Assembly: GCF_003003175.1 (NCBI RefSeq)
Contig: NZ_PVTY01000003.1
Span: 174,148-238,147, forward strand
DNA: 64,000 nucleotides
Direction of reading: 5' to 3'
Origin: Nesterenkonia sandarakina
GTDB lineage: Bacteria > Actinomycetota > Actinomycetes > Actinomycetales > Micrococcaceae
This document shows positions 26,815 to 35,319 of the stretch, one piece after another. The position numbers were made by a program, and so were the translations under genes. The first letter of the stretch is position 1; each line of letters starts with the position of its first letter. The notes under the pieces were generated by a model. It worked only from the letters and a program-made list of their open reading frames with translations. It had not been told where the DNA came from and made no database searches.

Positions 26815-27129
26815 TCCGGCGGTGGAGGCCGCGCCAGAGGCTGCCTTGGTCGTGCTGGAACCGGCCCCGGAGGAATCGGAGGAGCTGCTGGAGCCGGAGG
26901 ATGACCCCTCTGAGCTGGAGCTCTTCGAAGAGTCGGTGCCTGAGCTGGCCGCCGCGCGGGAGTCGGTCCGGTAGAAGCCGGAGCCCTTGAAGGAGACTCC
27001 GACGGAGCCGAACTTCTTGCGCAGTGTGCCCTGGCATTCGGGGCAGACGGTCAGCGAGTCCTCGCTGAACTTCTGCACGATGTCGAAGGCATGGCTGCAG
27101 TCTTTGCAGGCATAGGCGTAAGTGGGCAT
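26794..27129 (-). CDS. FmdB-family zinc-ribbon protein
   Basis: A 111-aa protein with an N-terminal zinc ribbon: MPTYAYACKDCSHAFD supplies the first CxxC and TVCPECQGTLRK the second, as in FmdB/CxxC_CXXC_SSSS proteins. The C-terminal 60 residues are almost only Ser, Gly, Ala and Thr, the polyserine tail common in this family. GAGGAA lies 6 nt before the ATG. Proposed as regulatory in formamidase operons, but its role in actinobacteria is unproven. Probably a single gene downstream of the cyclo-ligase unit. Confidence 0.9.
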   Translation of the reverse strand: MPTYAYACKDCSHAFDIVQKFSEDSLTVCPECQGTLRKKFGSVGVSFKGSGFYRTDSRAAASSGTDSSKSSSSEGSSSGSSSSSDSSGAGSSTTKAASGAASTAGSSSSSS

Positions 27130-27202
27130 CAAGTTCCTCAGAGGTGAATGACGTGGGACGGGCCGGCGCAGTCGGGCAGACTGCGGCGACGCTGCCCACC
27201 GA

Positions 27203-28057
27203 TTATAGAGCCCTCAGCGTGGTGGCTCCGAGTTCGGTCACGATGCCATGCACCCGCAGGTCATGGGCCTCCACCGGGAAGGTGCCGGGACTGAGCACCT
27301 CTGCGGCGTGCACCACCGCGATGAAGCGCAGCGAGTCTCGGCGGCGCGGGTCCCGGGAGTGCGGGTCTCGTGAGCCGGAGTCTCGGGTCTCGGTCGCTGC
27401 GCGGGTCGAGGTCCCTTGGTCGGGGGAGGCTCCGAAGGCCGTGTCGTAGAAGCCGCCGCCCTGGCCCATGCGTGCTCCGTCATGGTCCACCGCCAGTCCG
27501 GGCACCAGGACGGTGAGCCCCTCGGGGTGCAGCTCGCGCAGGGCGACGGTGCTCAACCGGTCGCCGTGAGGCTCATCGATCGCCGCGAAGGCGCTGCGCT
27601 GCAGCTGCGCGTCGGGCGTCCAGCGCACCCATTCGAGGACCCGGCTCTGCGGGCTGGCGATCACCGGAACGTAGACGGCGCCGCCGTCGGCCGCGTGCTC
27701 GGTGAGAAACGGGCGCACATCTGGCTCACCGGGCATCGGCATATACCCGGCCACCGCGGAGCCTGCCGGCACCACCGACGGAAGGACCCGTGCCAGGGCC
27801 TGCGCGCGGGCAGCGACCTGGTCCGCAGTCAGCTGCCGGCGGGCAGCACGGAGCCGGGATCGGGCAGCCGCCTTCGCCAGGTCGATCGAGGACCGGTCAG
27901 CACGCGCTGCAGCAGATGCTGCCGCACCGGCACCGGCACCGGCACCGGCAGCGACACCGGCAGACGGAGACTCAGGCCCGGGAGCCGCGTCCGGTGCGAG
28001 GTCGGGCGCGCGCTCCCGCGGCGGTTCAGGCAACATCTCGGACTCCGGACTGGGCAT
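27203..28057 (-). CDS. 5-formyltetrahydrofolate cyclo-ligase
   Basis: Converts 5-formyl-THF to 5,10-methenyl-THF using ATP, recycling an otherwise inert folate. The domain begins at about residue 60 (DLAKAAARSRLRAARRQL) and contains YMPMPGEPDVRPFL, VPGLAVDHDGARMGQGGGFYD, the ATP/substrate site motif, and a C-terminal RVHGIVTELG. The first 58 residues are an Ala/Gly/Pro-rich extension coded by a hexanucleotide repeat. An insertion of about 30 Arg/Ser/Asp-rich residues follows the GGGFYD motif. Total length is 284 aa against a usual 190-200. It starts 4 nt after the phosphotransferase-like gene stop, so they form an operon. Confidence 0.9.
   Translation of the reverse strand: MPSPESEMLPEPPRERAPDLAPDAAPGPESPSAGVAAGAGAGAGAAASAAARADRSSIDLAKAAARSRLRAARRQLTADQVAARAQALARVLPSVVPAGSAVAGYMPMPGEPDVRPFLTEHAADGGAVYVPVIASPQSRVLEWVRWTPDAQLQRSAFAAIDEPHGDRLSTVALRELHPEGLTVLVPGLAVDHDGARMGQGGGFYDTAFGASPDQGTSTRAATETRDSGSRDPHSRDPRRRDSLRFIAVVHAAEVLSPGTFPVEAHDLRVHGIVTELGATTLRAL
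27925..27950. repeat. CACCGG hexanucleotide tandem repeat
   Basis: Four consecutive CACCGG units plus a partial one, within the N-terminal coding extension of the cyclo-ligase. Unit length 6 keeps the frame, so slippage would change only the Gly-Ala stretch. Confidence 0.7.
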
Positions 28058-28061
28058 CGAC

Positions 28062-29234
28062 TCAGCTCCGGTGCGCGGACTGGACGAGGTTGGCCCGCAG
28101 CGCCTCTGCGGCGTCGGCGAGGCGGGGAGAGAAGGTGAACTGGGCGCTGAGGCGCAGCAGCGCGGCCCGTTCGTAGGCGTCCAGCGCGTGTGCAGGCACG
28201 CCGTTCCGGTACGCGGTGTCGTTGATCAGCCGGTCGACCACCGCGCGGCGGGGAGCGTCCCAGAGGCCGCGCAGCTCGTTCCACTTGGCCCCGGCACGCA
28301 GTCCGCCCAGGTCCAGCGCGGGGTGTGCCCACCCGGCGTTGGACACCTTCACCAGTCCCGGGCCCAGGTCAGCGGAGTAGAGCAGATCCTCGTCCCTCAG
28401 CTGCCGGTGCGCGGGCACCATCCGGCGCTCGGGGATGGACGCCAGAGCTTCACAGGCGGCCGTGACGCTCGCCTGAAACAGCTCCGCCCCGACGATGTAG
28501 GGCCGGGTCAGCGCTTCCCAGCGCTGCAACCGACGAATCTCCGTGGCCGCCCCGTGGACCGGAGTGCTGGCGGGGAGCTCCCCAGGGTGCTGGATGGCGG
28601 TGGACCAGGCATCCAGAGACTGGTCCCAGGCGTTCTCCCAGGCCTCAGCCCCGATCCGGTGCGGTCTGTGCAGGGAGACGCCGGGCAGCGCCTGGAAGGT
28701 GGCGACGGCGTCGTCGTGGCTGATCAGGCGGGGGAGCCGGAAGGGCCCCGAGAAGGCCTGCGCCCGACGCATGCCGGCGAGCAGCTCAGCCGCGCCGCCG
28801 TCCGGCAGCACCACGGTATAGCTCTCCTGTGTTCCGTCGCGATGCCGCACCACGGCTCGCAGGCCGGGTTCATGGGCGATCACCAGCCCGCCTTGGGCGG
28901 TGCGCTCCAGCGCGGGCAGCTGGGGATCGGTGCCGGGCGGGAACAGCTCGAGCTGTTCGTCGGGGCGCGCGGCGCCGGCGTGCTGCTGGATCCGGAAGTG
29001 TCCGGCCCGGCGGGCGCGACGGGGCGCAGGAGCATCGGCGGTCCCGGCGGGGGAGGCCTCCGTCTCGGCCGGCGAGTGTCCGGCGCCGTCGACGTCGTCG
29101 ACCTCGTCCGCGGCCATGACCTCCACCGCCAGCAGCCCTGGTTCCCCCTGAACCGGCCAGACGCGTTCCACCGACCAGCGGGTTCCCTCGGCCGAGAGGA
29201 TGCGCGAAGGCAGTGATGCGGCGGGATGAAGCAT
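28062..29234 (-). CDS. Phosphotransferase-like (APH fold) protein, apparently lacking catalytic aspartates
   Basis: A 390-aa protein resembling the aminoglycoside phosphotransferase/maltokinase fold in its C-terminal half. Where active members have the Brenner motif HGDLHxxN, this one has HRQLRDED (H276-R-Q278). Where they have the metal-binding Asp of the 'IDxxxA' motif, it reads LVKVSNAGWAHPALDLGGL. The downstream ALDLG segment is kept, so the alignment is reasonable. Both acidic residues needed for phosphotransfer therefore seem to be missing. The N-terminal half carries an acidic, Ala/Pro-rich insert near residues 45-75. ATG 29234 follows AAGGAAG. It is the first gene of a unit with the cyclo-ligase. 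Confidence 0.65.
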   Translation of the reverse strand: MLHPAASLPSRILSAEGTRWSVERVWPVQGEPGLLAVEVMAADEVDDVDGAGHSPAETEASPAGTADAPAPRRARRAGHFRIQQHAGAARPDEQLELFPPGTDPQLPALERTAQGGLVIAHEPGLRAVVRHRDGTQESYTVVLPDGGAAELLAGMRRAQAFSGPFRLPRLISHDDAVATFQALPGVSLHRPHRIGAEAWENAWDQSLDAWSTAIQHPGELPASTPVHGAATEIRRLQRWEALTRPYIVGAELFQASVTAACEALASIPERRMVPAHRQLRDEDLLYSADLGPGLVKVSNAGWAHPALDLGGLRAGAKWNELRGLWDAPRRAVVDRLINDTAYRNGVPAHALDAYERAALLRLSAQFTFSPRLADAAEALRANLVQSAHRS

Positions 29235-29326
29235 GCTCGAGATCTTCCTTTCGACCTGTTCGGCTGCCCCCAGCTTAGGCCCGGACACCCGGAGAGAACC
29301 GCTGGCAACGGTGAGCGGGCGCAGAT

Positions 29327-30997
29327 TCAGAGCCAGGAATCGATCCAGATCCGCATCCGCCACTGCTCGTAGGGGATCAGCTCCGCGGTCCAGAGCGGCA
29401 GGAAGAACGCCGAGGTGGCCACGCACAGCATCACGAAGCACAGCAGGACCACGGTGTTGCGCTGGCGCGCCGCCAGGATCGCCGCCGCGCTGCGCGCCGT
29501 CCCGTCGGGGCGCCGGTCCGCGGTGCCGAGGCGCAGCACCAGAGCGGCCACCGCGGTGAGCGCGAGGATCAGGAACGGGTGATAGCTGATCGTGTAGAAG
29601 AAGAAGGTGGTCCGATCGGGGAAGAGCAGCCAGACCAGATGCCCGGCCGCGACGCCGGAGAGGATCGCGCCGCAGCGCCAGTCCCGGCGCCCCAGCCAGA
29701 GCAGCGTCACCAGCACCAGTGCGATCAGACCAGCCCACCAGATCAGCGGGTTGGCCAGGTCCAGCACCGCTGATGAGCAGGTCTCCGCGGCGCAGAGCTC
29801 ACCGGTCTGTTCATAGGTCTCTCCGGCGGAGACCGAGTCATAGTGCATCGAGACGGGGCGTCCCATGAACGGCCAGGTCCAGGGGGAGGAGGCGTAGTCG
29901 TGCGCGCTGTCGAGTCCCTGATGAAAATCCGCGGCCGAGGCGTGGTAGTGGATCAGTGAGCGGATCGGGTCCGGGATCAACCGGGCCAGGCCCTCGGCGG
30001 GGTGCTCCAGGTGCCACTGCCGGCCCCAGCCGCCCTGCGAGCTCAGCCAGCCGGTCCAGCTGGCCAGGTAGGTCGCGGCCGCGAGGGGCAGCACCGTGGC
30101 CACCGCCGGGAGCCCGTCCTTGAGGAGCCCGGACCGGGCCCAGTGCGTGACGCCGGCGAGGCGCCGGGCCTGCAGGTCCCAGAGGATGACCATGACGCCG
30201 AAGACGGGGATGAAGGCCAGTGCGGAGAGCTTGACCGCCACCGCCGCGCCCAGCAGCACTCCGGCGAGCAGCCGCCAGGGACGGACCCCCAACCAGGGGC
30301 CGGCCCGCCGATCGTGGGACTCGCGGCGGACCGCCCAGGCGGCGAGCCGCCGTCGTCCGCTGTATCGATCGGCCAGCAGCGCTCCGAAGGCCGCGAGCAG
30401 GAAGAGCATCATGAAGATGTCCAGCAGCGCCACGCGGCTCATCACCAGGTGATGGCCCTCGACGGCGGTGAGCATCCCGGCGAAGGCGCCCAGGAAGACC
30501 GAGCGGAACATCCGCTGCGCGATCAGCATGATCAGCAGCACCGCAAGGGTTCCCGCGACTGCACTCGAGATCCGCCAGCCGAACGCACCGTCCTGGCCGA
30601 AGACCCGCAGCCCCAGCGCGATCATCCACTTACCCAGCGGCGGGTGCACCACATAGGAGCCGTCGTCCTCGGGCTGCGGATCACCGGCGAGCCAGGCGTC
30701 GTCGGCGTCCTCCGGCCAGGCCAGCTCGTAGCCGGTGAGCAGCAGCGCGTAGGCGTCTTTGGCGTAGTAGGTCTCGTCGAACATCAGCAGGTGCGGTGTC
30801 CCGAGGTCGCGAACCCGAAGGATCCCGGCGAAGAGCGTGATCAGTGCCGGCAGGATCCAGCCCCAGATTCCGGGGCGGTACGGCTCCGCGTGGAGCCGCC
30901 GCTGCATCCGGGAGAGCGGGTCGGGATCGCGCTCGCCCAGGGCGCCGGTCACCCCGGCGGGGAACGGAATGCGGCGGGCAGGCTCGGCGGGGTTCAC
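29327..30997 (-). CDS. pmt: Dolichyl-phosphate-mannose--protein mannosyltransferase
   Basis: GT39-family membrane glycosyltransferase of 556 aa that transfers mannose from polyprenyl-phosphate-mannose to secreted proteins. After about 45 residues comes the first helix (WGWILPALITLFAGILRV). The first external loop has the catalytic acidic motif FDETYYAKDAY, then HPPLGKWMIALG. About 10-11 helices follow. GTG 30997 is proposed because a TAGCAT -10 lies 7 nt upstream; ATG 31051 would overlap the opposite-strand rsmI start. It is divergent from rsmI, a common actinobacterial arrangement. Confidence 0.93.
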   Translation of the reverse strand: MNPAEPARRIPFPAGVTGALGERDPDPLSRMQRRLHAEPYRPGIWGWILPALITLFAGILRVRDLGTPHLLMFDETYYAKDAYALLLTGYELAWPEDADDAWLAGDPQPEDDGSYVVHPPLGKWMIALGLRVFGQDGAFGWRISSAVAGTLAVLLIMLIAQRMFRSVFLGAFAGMLTAVEGHHLVMSRVALLDIFMMLFLLAAFGALLADRYSGRRRLAAWAVRRESHDRRAGPWLGVRPWRLLAGVLLGAAVAVKLSALAFIPVFGVMVILWDLQARRLAGVTHWARSGLLKDGLPAVATVLPLAAATYLASWTGWLSSQGGWGRQWHLEHPAEGLARLIPDPIRSLIHYHASAADFHQGLDSAHDYASSPWTWPFMGRPVSMHYDSVSAGETYEQTGELCAAETCSSAVLDLANPLIWWAGLIALVLVTLLWLGRRDWRCGAILSGVAAGHLVWLLFPDRTTFFFYTISYHPFLILALTAVAALVLRLGTADRRPDGTARSAAAILAARQRNTVVLLCFVMLCVATSAFFLPLWTAELIPYEQWRMRIWIDSWL

Positions 30998-31004
30998 TAT
31001 GGGT

Positions 31005-31010
31005 ATGCTA
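31005..31010 (-). promoter_or_regulatory. -10 box of leaderless pmt transcript
   Basis: TAGCAT on the minus strand ends 7 nt before GTG 30997. The same bases on the plus strand contain TATGCT (31004-31009), a possible -10 for rsmI. Confidence 0.4.
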
Positions 31011-31049
31011 CTTGGCGCAAGCCGGTCACCTATCAGAAGCGGGCGTGTC

Positions 31050-31973
31050 ATGGAGTCAGGCGAGGCAGACCGATCCGAGAGCAACCTGGAGCCGGCGGAC
31101 TCCAATCTCTGGGACACCCCGATCGTGCTGGCCGCGACCCCCATCGGAAATCTCGGTGACGCGACCGACCGGCTCAAACGGCTGTTGGGCACTGCGGAGG
31201 TCATCGCCGCGGAGGACACCCGAACCGCGCGGCATCTCGCCCGCGCGCTGCAGGTCACCTTCCACGCCCGAGTGGTCAGCCTGCACGAGCACAATGAGGC
31301 GTCCCGCTCCGAGGAGCTCGTCGAGCAGGCGCGGCAGGGGACCCGGATCCTGGTGGTCTCCGACGCCGGCATGCCGTCGGTCTCGGATCCCGGGTTCCGG
31401 CTGGTCGAGACCGCCATCGCCGCCGGAGTCGGCGTCACCGTGGCTCCCGGCGCCTCAGCGGTGACCACCGCACTGGCGCTCTCCGGGCTGCCCACCGACC
31501 GATTCACCTTCGCCGGGTTCGTCCCGCGCAAGGCCGGAGAGCGCAAGAAGCTGCTCGACCGGCTCGACACCGAGGAGTGGACCACGGTGCTCTTCGAATC
31601 CCCGCACCGGATCGCGGCCACGCTGAGCGAGTTCGCCGCAGCGCTGGGGGAGCAGCGTCCCGCGGCGCTGGCCCGAGAACTCACGAAGCGCTACGAGGAG
31701 GTGCTGCGCGGAGGCCTGGGCGAGCTGGCCGGCATCGCCGCAGAACGGCACCTGCGCGGCGAGATGGTCCTGGTGATCGGCGGCGGCTCGGCCGCCGGGG
31801 CAGGTGCTGAGCCGATGAGCCTGACCCAGCTTGCCGACGTCGTTCTGCAGCGGGTCGCCGAGGGCGCCAAGCTCAAGACCGCGGCCAAAGAGATCGGTGC
31901 TGTGCACGCGGTTCCCGCCAGTGAGATCTATGACGCCGCACTGGCCCGGAGGCGCGCCGAAAAGTCTGGTTGA
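31050..31973 (+). CDS. rsmI: 16S rRNA (cytidine-1402 2'-O)-methyltransferase
   Basis: Methylates the ribose of C1402 in the ribosomal P site using SAM. The 307-aa protein has the tetrapyrrole-methylase fold with IVLAATPIGNLGDATDR at the N-terminus, AEDTRTARHL, VVSDAGMPSVSDPGFRLV and VAPGASAVTTALALSGLPTDRF, all RsmI signatures. ATG 31050 is the first start that makes sense relative to the family; an open stretch upstream lies antisense to pmt. Divergent from pmt. Confidence 0.95.
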   Translation: MESGEADRSESNLEPADSNLWDTPIVLAATPIGNLGDATDRLKRLLGTAEVIAAEDTRTARHLARALQVTFHARVVSLHEHNEASRSEELVEQARQGTRILVVSDAGMPSVSDPGFRLVETAIAAGVGVTVAPGASAVTTALALSGLPTDRFTFAGFVPRKAGERKKLLDRLDTEEWTTVLFESPHRIAATLSEFAAALGEQRPAALARELTKRYEEVLRGGLGELAGIAAERHLRGEMVLVIGGGSAAGAGAEPMSLTQLADVVLQRVAEGAKLKTAAKEIGAVHAVPASEIYDAALARRRAEKSG

Positions 31974-32039
31974 ACAGTAGAATGGTCTGCACAGCGGAGA
32001 GGCACTCCACCGCAGGGGAATCGATGAGCAGGCGGAGCC

Positions 32040-33914
32040 ATGACCGAGGAGAATGTGGGCAGCGAACGTGCTGCCCGGACGAGCAGCAACCAGATCCGTG
32101 AATCCGCCACCGCGCAGGTCGCGTGGCTGGAGCCGGACACGAATGCCACTGATGGGGTCCTGGATCTCTGGACCGCTCGCCCGCACCAGCCGGTCTACGC
32201 GGTGCCCAATGGGACCGGCGGCTGGGTGGACGTCTCGATCACCAGCTTCCTGGACCAGGTCCGCGGGGTCTCCAAAGGACTGATCGCGCTCGGGGTTGAG
32301 CCAGGAGACCGGATCGCGGTCATGGCGCCCACCAGCTACAGCTGGGCGGTGGTCGATCAGGCCATCTGGTTCGCCGGCGCGATCTCCGTGCCGATCTACG
32401 AGACCAGCTCCCCGCACCAGGTCAGCGAGCTGCTGCAGGACTCCGGCGCGAAGTTCGCGCTCGCCGGAAGCGTCGCGCTGCAAGACGTCCTGCGGGCAGC
32501 CGGGGTGAAACTCAACGGGAATCGCCCCGCGGTGCTGCCCATCGGAGAGGTCCGTCAGCTCGACGACCTCGCCGCCTCGGGGGAGCACATCTCGGATGAG
32601 CGGCTCGAAGCTGCCCGCTCCCACGCCAACCTCGACGACGTCGCCACGCTGGTCTACACCTCCGGCACCACCGGGCAGCCCAAGGGTGTGCGCATCACCC
32701 ACCGCAACCTGGCCGAAGGGGCAGCGAACATCCTGCCCTTCGCCGACCAGATCCTCGGCGAGAACGAGTCCCGCACGCTGATCTTCCTGCCGCTGGCCCA
32801 TGTGCTGGCGCGCGCCGTGCAGCTGATGTGCCTGCACCGCGGGGTGCAGGTGGCCCATTCGGCGAGCGCCGCGACGCTGCTCGAGGATCTCGGCAGCTTC
32901 CGCCCCACCTGGCTGCTCGCGGTGCCGCGGGTCTTCGAGAAGGTCTACAACGGGGCCTCCGCCAAGGCTCGTGCCGAGGGCAAGGGGAAGATCTTCGAGA
33001 CCGCCAAGGAGACCGCGATCGCGTACTCCAAGGCGCTGCAGGCCGAGGCGATGGGGGAGGGCCCGGGGCCCTCGGTGCGGCTGCGCGCCCGGCGCGCGAT
33101 GTTCGCCAAACTGGTCTACGCGAAGCTTCACGCCCGCCTGGGCGGCAGCGTCCGCTACATGATCTCCGGCGCCTCCACGCTGAACCCCGAGATCGCACAC
33201 TTCTTCACCGGCATCGGACTGCCGGTCCAGGAGGGCTACGGCCTCACCGAGTCCACCGCGCCGATCACGCTGAACATCCCCGGCGCCACCCGCGTCGGCA
33301 CGGTGGGCATCCCGGTGCCCGGCAACGTCGTGCGGATCGCCGAGGATTCAGAGGTGCTGCTCAAGGGGCCGGTGATCTTCGACGGCTACCACAATCAGCC
33401 CGCGGCCACTGCGGAGGCCTTCGACGCGGAGGGCTTCTTCCGCACCGGGGACCTCGGCTCTCTGGACGAGGACGGCTTCCTCACGCTGACCGGGCGCAAG
33501 AAGGACCTGATCGTGACCGCGGGCGGCAAGAACGTCTACCCGATGCCGATGGAAGAGATCATCCGGGCGCACCCGCTGGTCGCCCAGGCCCTCGTGGTCG
33601 GCGACGACCGACCCTATGTGGCGGCGCTGATCACTCTGGACGCCGACGCGGTCACGGACTGGTGCCGGGCCAACGGGTTCCGGTCCCTGTCGCTGATCGA
33701 TGCCGCGAAGCACCCCAAGGTGCGTCAGGAGATCGGGATCTCGGTGGAGGCCGCGAACCGCAGGGTCTCGCGCGCCGAGTCCATCCGCAAGTTCGAGCTG
33801 CTCGACGTCGAACTCTCTGAGGAGTCAGGTCACATGACGCCGTCGCTGAAGCTGCAGCGCCACCGGGTGCTGGCCGACTTCGAGGGCGTCATCGAGTCGG
33901 TCTACTCGAACTAG
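32040..33914 (+). CDS. Long-chain fatty-acid--CoA ligase (FadD15-like)
   Basis: Activates fatty acids to acyl-CoA through an acyl-adenylate. The 624-aa protein carries the ATP-binding P-loop YTSGTTGQPKG (from about residue 205), the YGLTESTAP motif, and the linker region DGFLTLTGRKKDLIVTAGGKNVYP. Length and the PSLKLQRHRVL C-terminus match mycobacterial FadD15-type ligases. An acidic N-terminal extension of about 35 aa precedes the domain. It follows rsmI after 66 nt; TAGAAT (31978-31983) could serve as its own -10. Confidence 0.93.
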   Translation: MTEENVGSERAARTSSNQIRESATAQVAWLEPDTNATDGVLDLWTARPHQPVYAVPNGTGGWVDVSITSFLDQVRGVSKGLIALGVEPGDRIAVMAPTSYSWAVVDQAIWFAGAISVPIYETSSPHQVSELLQDSGAKFALAGSVALQDVLRAAGVKLNGNRPAVLPIGEVRQLDDLAASGEHISDERLEAARSHANLDDVATLVYTSGTTGQPKGVRITHRNLAEGAANILPFADQILGENESRTLIFLPLAHVLARAVQLMCLHRGVQVAHSASAATLLEDLGSFRPTWLLAVPRVFEKVYNGASAKARAEGKGKIFETAKETAIAYSKALQAEAMGEGPGPSVRLRARRAMFAKLVYAKLHARLGGSVRYMISGASTLNPEIAHFFTGIGLPVQEGYGLTESTAPITLNIPGATRVGTVGIPVPGNVVRIAEDSEVLLKGPVIFDGYHNQPAATAEAFDAEGFFRTGDLGSLDEDGFLTLTGRKKDLIVTAGGKNVYPMPMEEIIRAHPLVAQALVVGDDRPYVAALITLDADAVTDWCRANGFRSLSLIDAAKHPKVRQEIGISVEAANRRVSRAESIRKFELLDVELSEESGHMTPSLKLQRHRVLADFEGVIESVYSN

Positions 33915-33992
33915 GCAGGTTCACCGCCGCGGTGATCTGCTGCGTGGGGCGTCCCCACCGCGTCAGCGAGCGCCCGGTGGCGCCTGAACCAT

Positions 33993-34065
33993 CGATTGGG
34001 CGCCTTGCGGTGGAATGAGCGCTGCTGTGAGACTCCATTCCGCCACAAAGTGCCCACTCGGTGCG
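33993..34065. repeat. Palindromic repeat element, type A copy 2
   Basis: Arms beginning CGATTGGGCGCCTTGCGG and ending CCGCCACAAAGTGCCCACTC can pair around a central spacer of about 20 nt. It lies just downstream of the DUF559-type gene, whose other side carries copy 3. Confidence 0.65.
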
Positions 34066-34127
34066 GCTGGAACTGCAGGACGCCCCAGGACGCGGCAGGA
34101 CGCCGCGAAATCAGGGTGTGGACCTGT

Positions 34128-35072
34128 TCAAACCGTCCGTCGCCGCGCGATCAGCTCCCGCACCTGCCTCACGGCTGAGCTGAACCCCTCCGCGTCGTCC
34201 ACCGCGTTGAAATGGAGCACCGTCCAACCGGCGCTGATGAAGATGTTGTCCCGGCGCTGGTCGGACCGGGCCTTTTCCGGCGTGAAGTGAGTGCCGCCGT
34301 CGTACTCCAGAGCGATCCTCCAGTCCGGGTAGCCCATATCGGCGCAGGGTGAGTGTCGCCAGTCCGGGCGCGCTGGCACCTGAAGAGCGGGCTCGGGCAG
34401 CCCCGCTCGGACCAGGGCGAGTCGGAGTCGGGTCTCCGTCGCGGAGTCTGAGCCCACCCGCATCAGCGCGAGAGCCGCCAGCGCGGGGCGGCGGCCCGGC
34501 ACCTTCCCCATCTGTTCAACGATCCGCTGCAGCTCGGTCACCACTGCGAACGGCGTGCTGCGGGCCTCGAAGGAACGGTAGGGGCGGCGGAGGAGATGAT
34601 CGCCGACGACGACCAGCTCCTTCTCTGTGAGCAGCGTCGCCAGGTCCCACCAGGTCCGGACGCGGGAACTCAGCCAGGCACCCTTCCAGCGAACGAGCTG
34701 CTCGGGGAGGACTCGCACGCGATGACTGGTGACCTCAGGGCGCCTGATCCGGCGCGTCGTGCCCGCCGCGTGGGACAGATGAACCGTGGTCTCGCGCAGC
34801 AGCCGATCCGGCAGCGGGAGCTGGTGGATCCGCGCGGCCGTGACATGGGAGATCCACACGTCGGGAAGAGAGCGCGCCAGGGTCAGCGCCTGGTGAAGGT
34901 GTCGTGCGTCGCCCGGTTCCGGGAGGACATGCTCCTGGGCGTAGATCCCCCTCGACAGGGCGACGATGTCCCTGCGACGCACCCGGTCGCGCGACACCCC
35001 GGCGTTGGCAAGGTCCGCATGATTGAACGACGGCCCGGTGAGCTGGGAGGGAAGCTCACCGGGCAGTCGCAT
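34128..35072 (-). CDS. AbiEi-like winged helix plus DUF559/Vsr-type endonuclease-fold protein
   Basis: A 314-aa protein of a type common in actinobacteria. The N-terminal 60 residues (FNHADLANAGVSRDRVRRRDIVALSRGIYAQ) resemble the AbiEi-antitoxin winged helix. The C-terminal 110 residues resemble a Vsr/PD-(D/E)xK nuclease fold, with SATETRLRLALVRAGLPEP, YPDWRIALEYDGGTHF (putative catalytic D and E) and DNIFISAGWTVLHF. Nuclease activity and a defence role are inferred. CAAGAT six nt upstream may be its -10. Palindromic repeats flank the gene on both sides, and no partner toxin or transferase gene is adjacent. Confidence 0.75.
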   Translation of the reverse strand: MRLPGELPSQLTGPSFNHADLANAGVSRDRVRRRDIVALSRGIYAQEHVLPEPGDARHLHQALTLARSLPDVWISHVTAARIHQLPLPDRLLRETTVHLSHAAGTTRRIRRPEVTSHRVRVLPEQLVRWKGAWLSSRVRTWWDLATLLTEKELVVVGDHLLRRPYRSFEARSTPFAVVTELQRIVEQMGKVPGRRPALAALALMRVGSDSATETRLRLALVRAGLPEPALQVPARPDWRHSPCADMGYPDWRIALEYDGGTHFTPEKARSDQRRDNIFISAGWTVLHFNAVDDAEGFSSAVRQVRELIARRRTV

Positions 35073-35151
35073 AGGACCATCTTGGCGAGGAAACCAGGCC
35101 GTTCCCGGTTATCCACAGCTCCTGCTGCTCCCGGCGGCCCTTCGCGACATC

Positions 35152-35227
35152 CGTTGGGCACTTTGCGGCGCTATGCGGGGGTCGGCACCCTCGGATTCCA
35201 CCGCAAAGCGCCCAATCGGTGGATGCG
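35152..35227. repeat. Palindromic repeat element, type A copy 3
   Basis: Arms CGTTGGGCACTTTGCGGCG and CCACCGCAAAGCGCCCAATC pair with few mismatches. It is the best match to copy 2 and shares its outer ends with copy 1. It lies between the DUF559-type gene and tatD. Confidence 0.68.
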
Positions 35228-35305
35228 GGCGGGGTGTCGGTTGGGTCGGGAGAGGTGATGTCCCGCGCGGGGCGGGGTGCGGACGGCGGGGCAGGGGGTG
35301 GGCGA

Positions 35306-35311
35306 TAGAGT
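35306..35311 (+). promoter_or_regulatory. -10 box upstream of tatD
   Basis: TAGAGT ends 8 nt before GTG 35320, with no ribosome-binding site between them. Confidence 0.4.
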
Positions 35312-35319
35312 TGACCACC

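Noticed and set aside
29235..29738. Extension of the phosphotransferase-like frame upstream to 29738
   Set aside because: It overlaps the 3' end of pmt on the same strand in a different frame, and a good ribosome site exists before ATG 29234.
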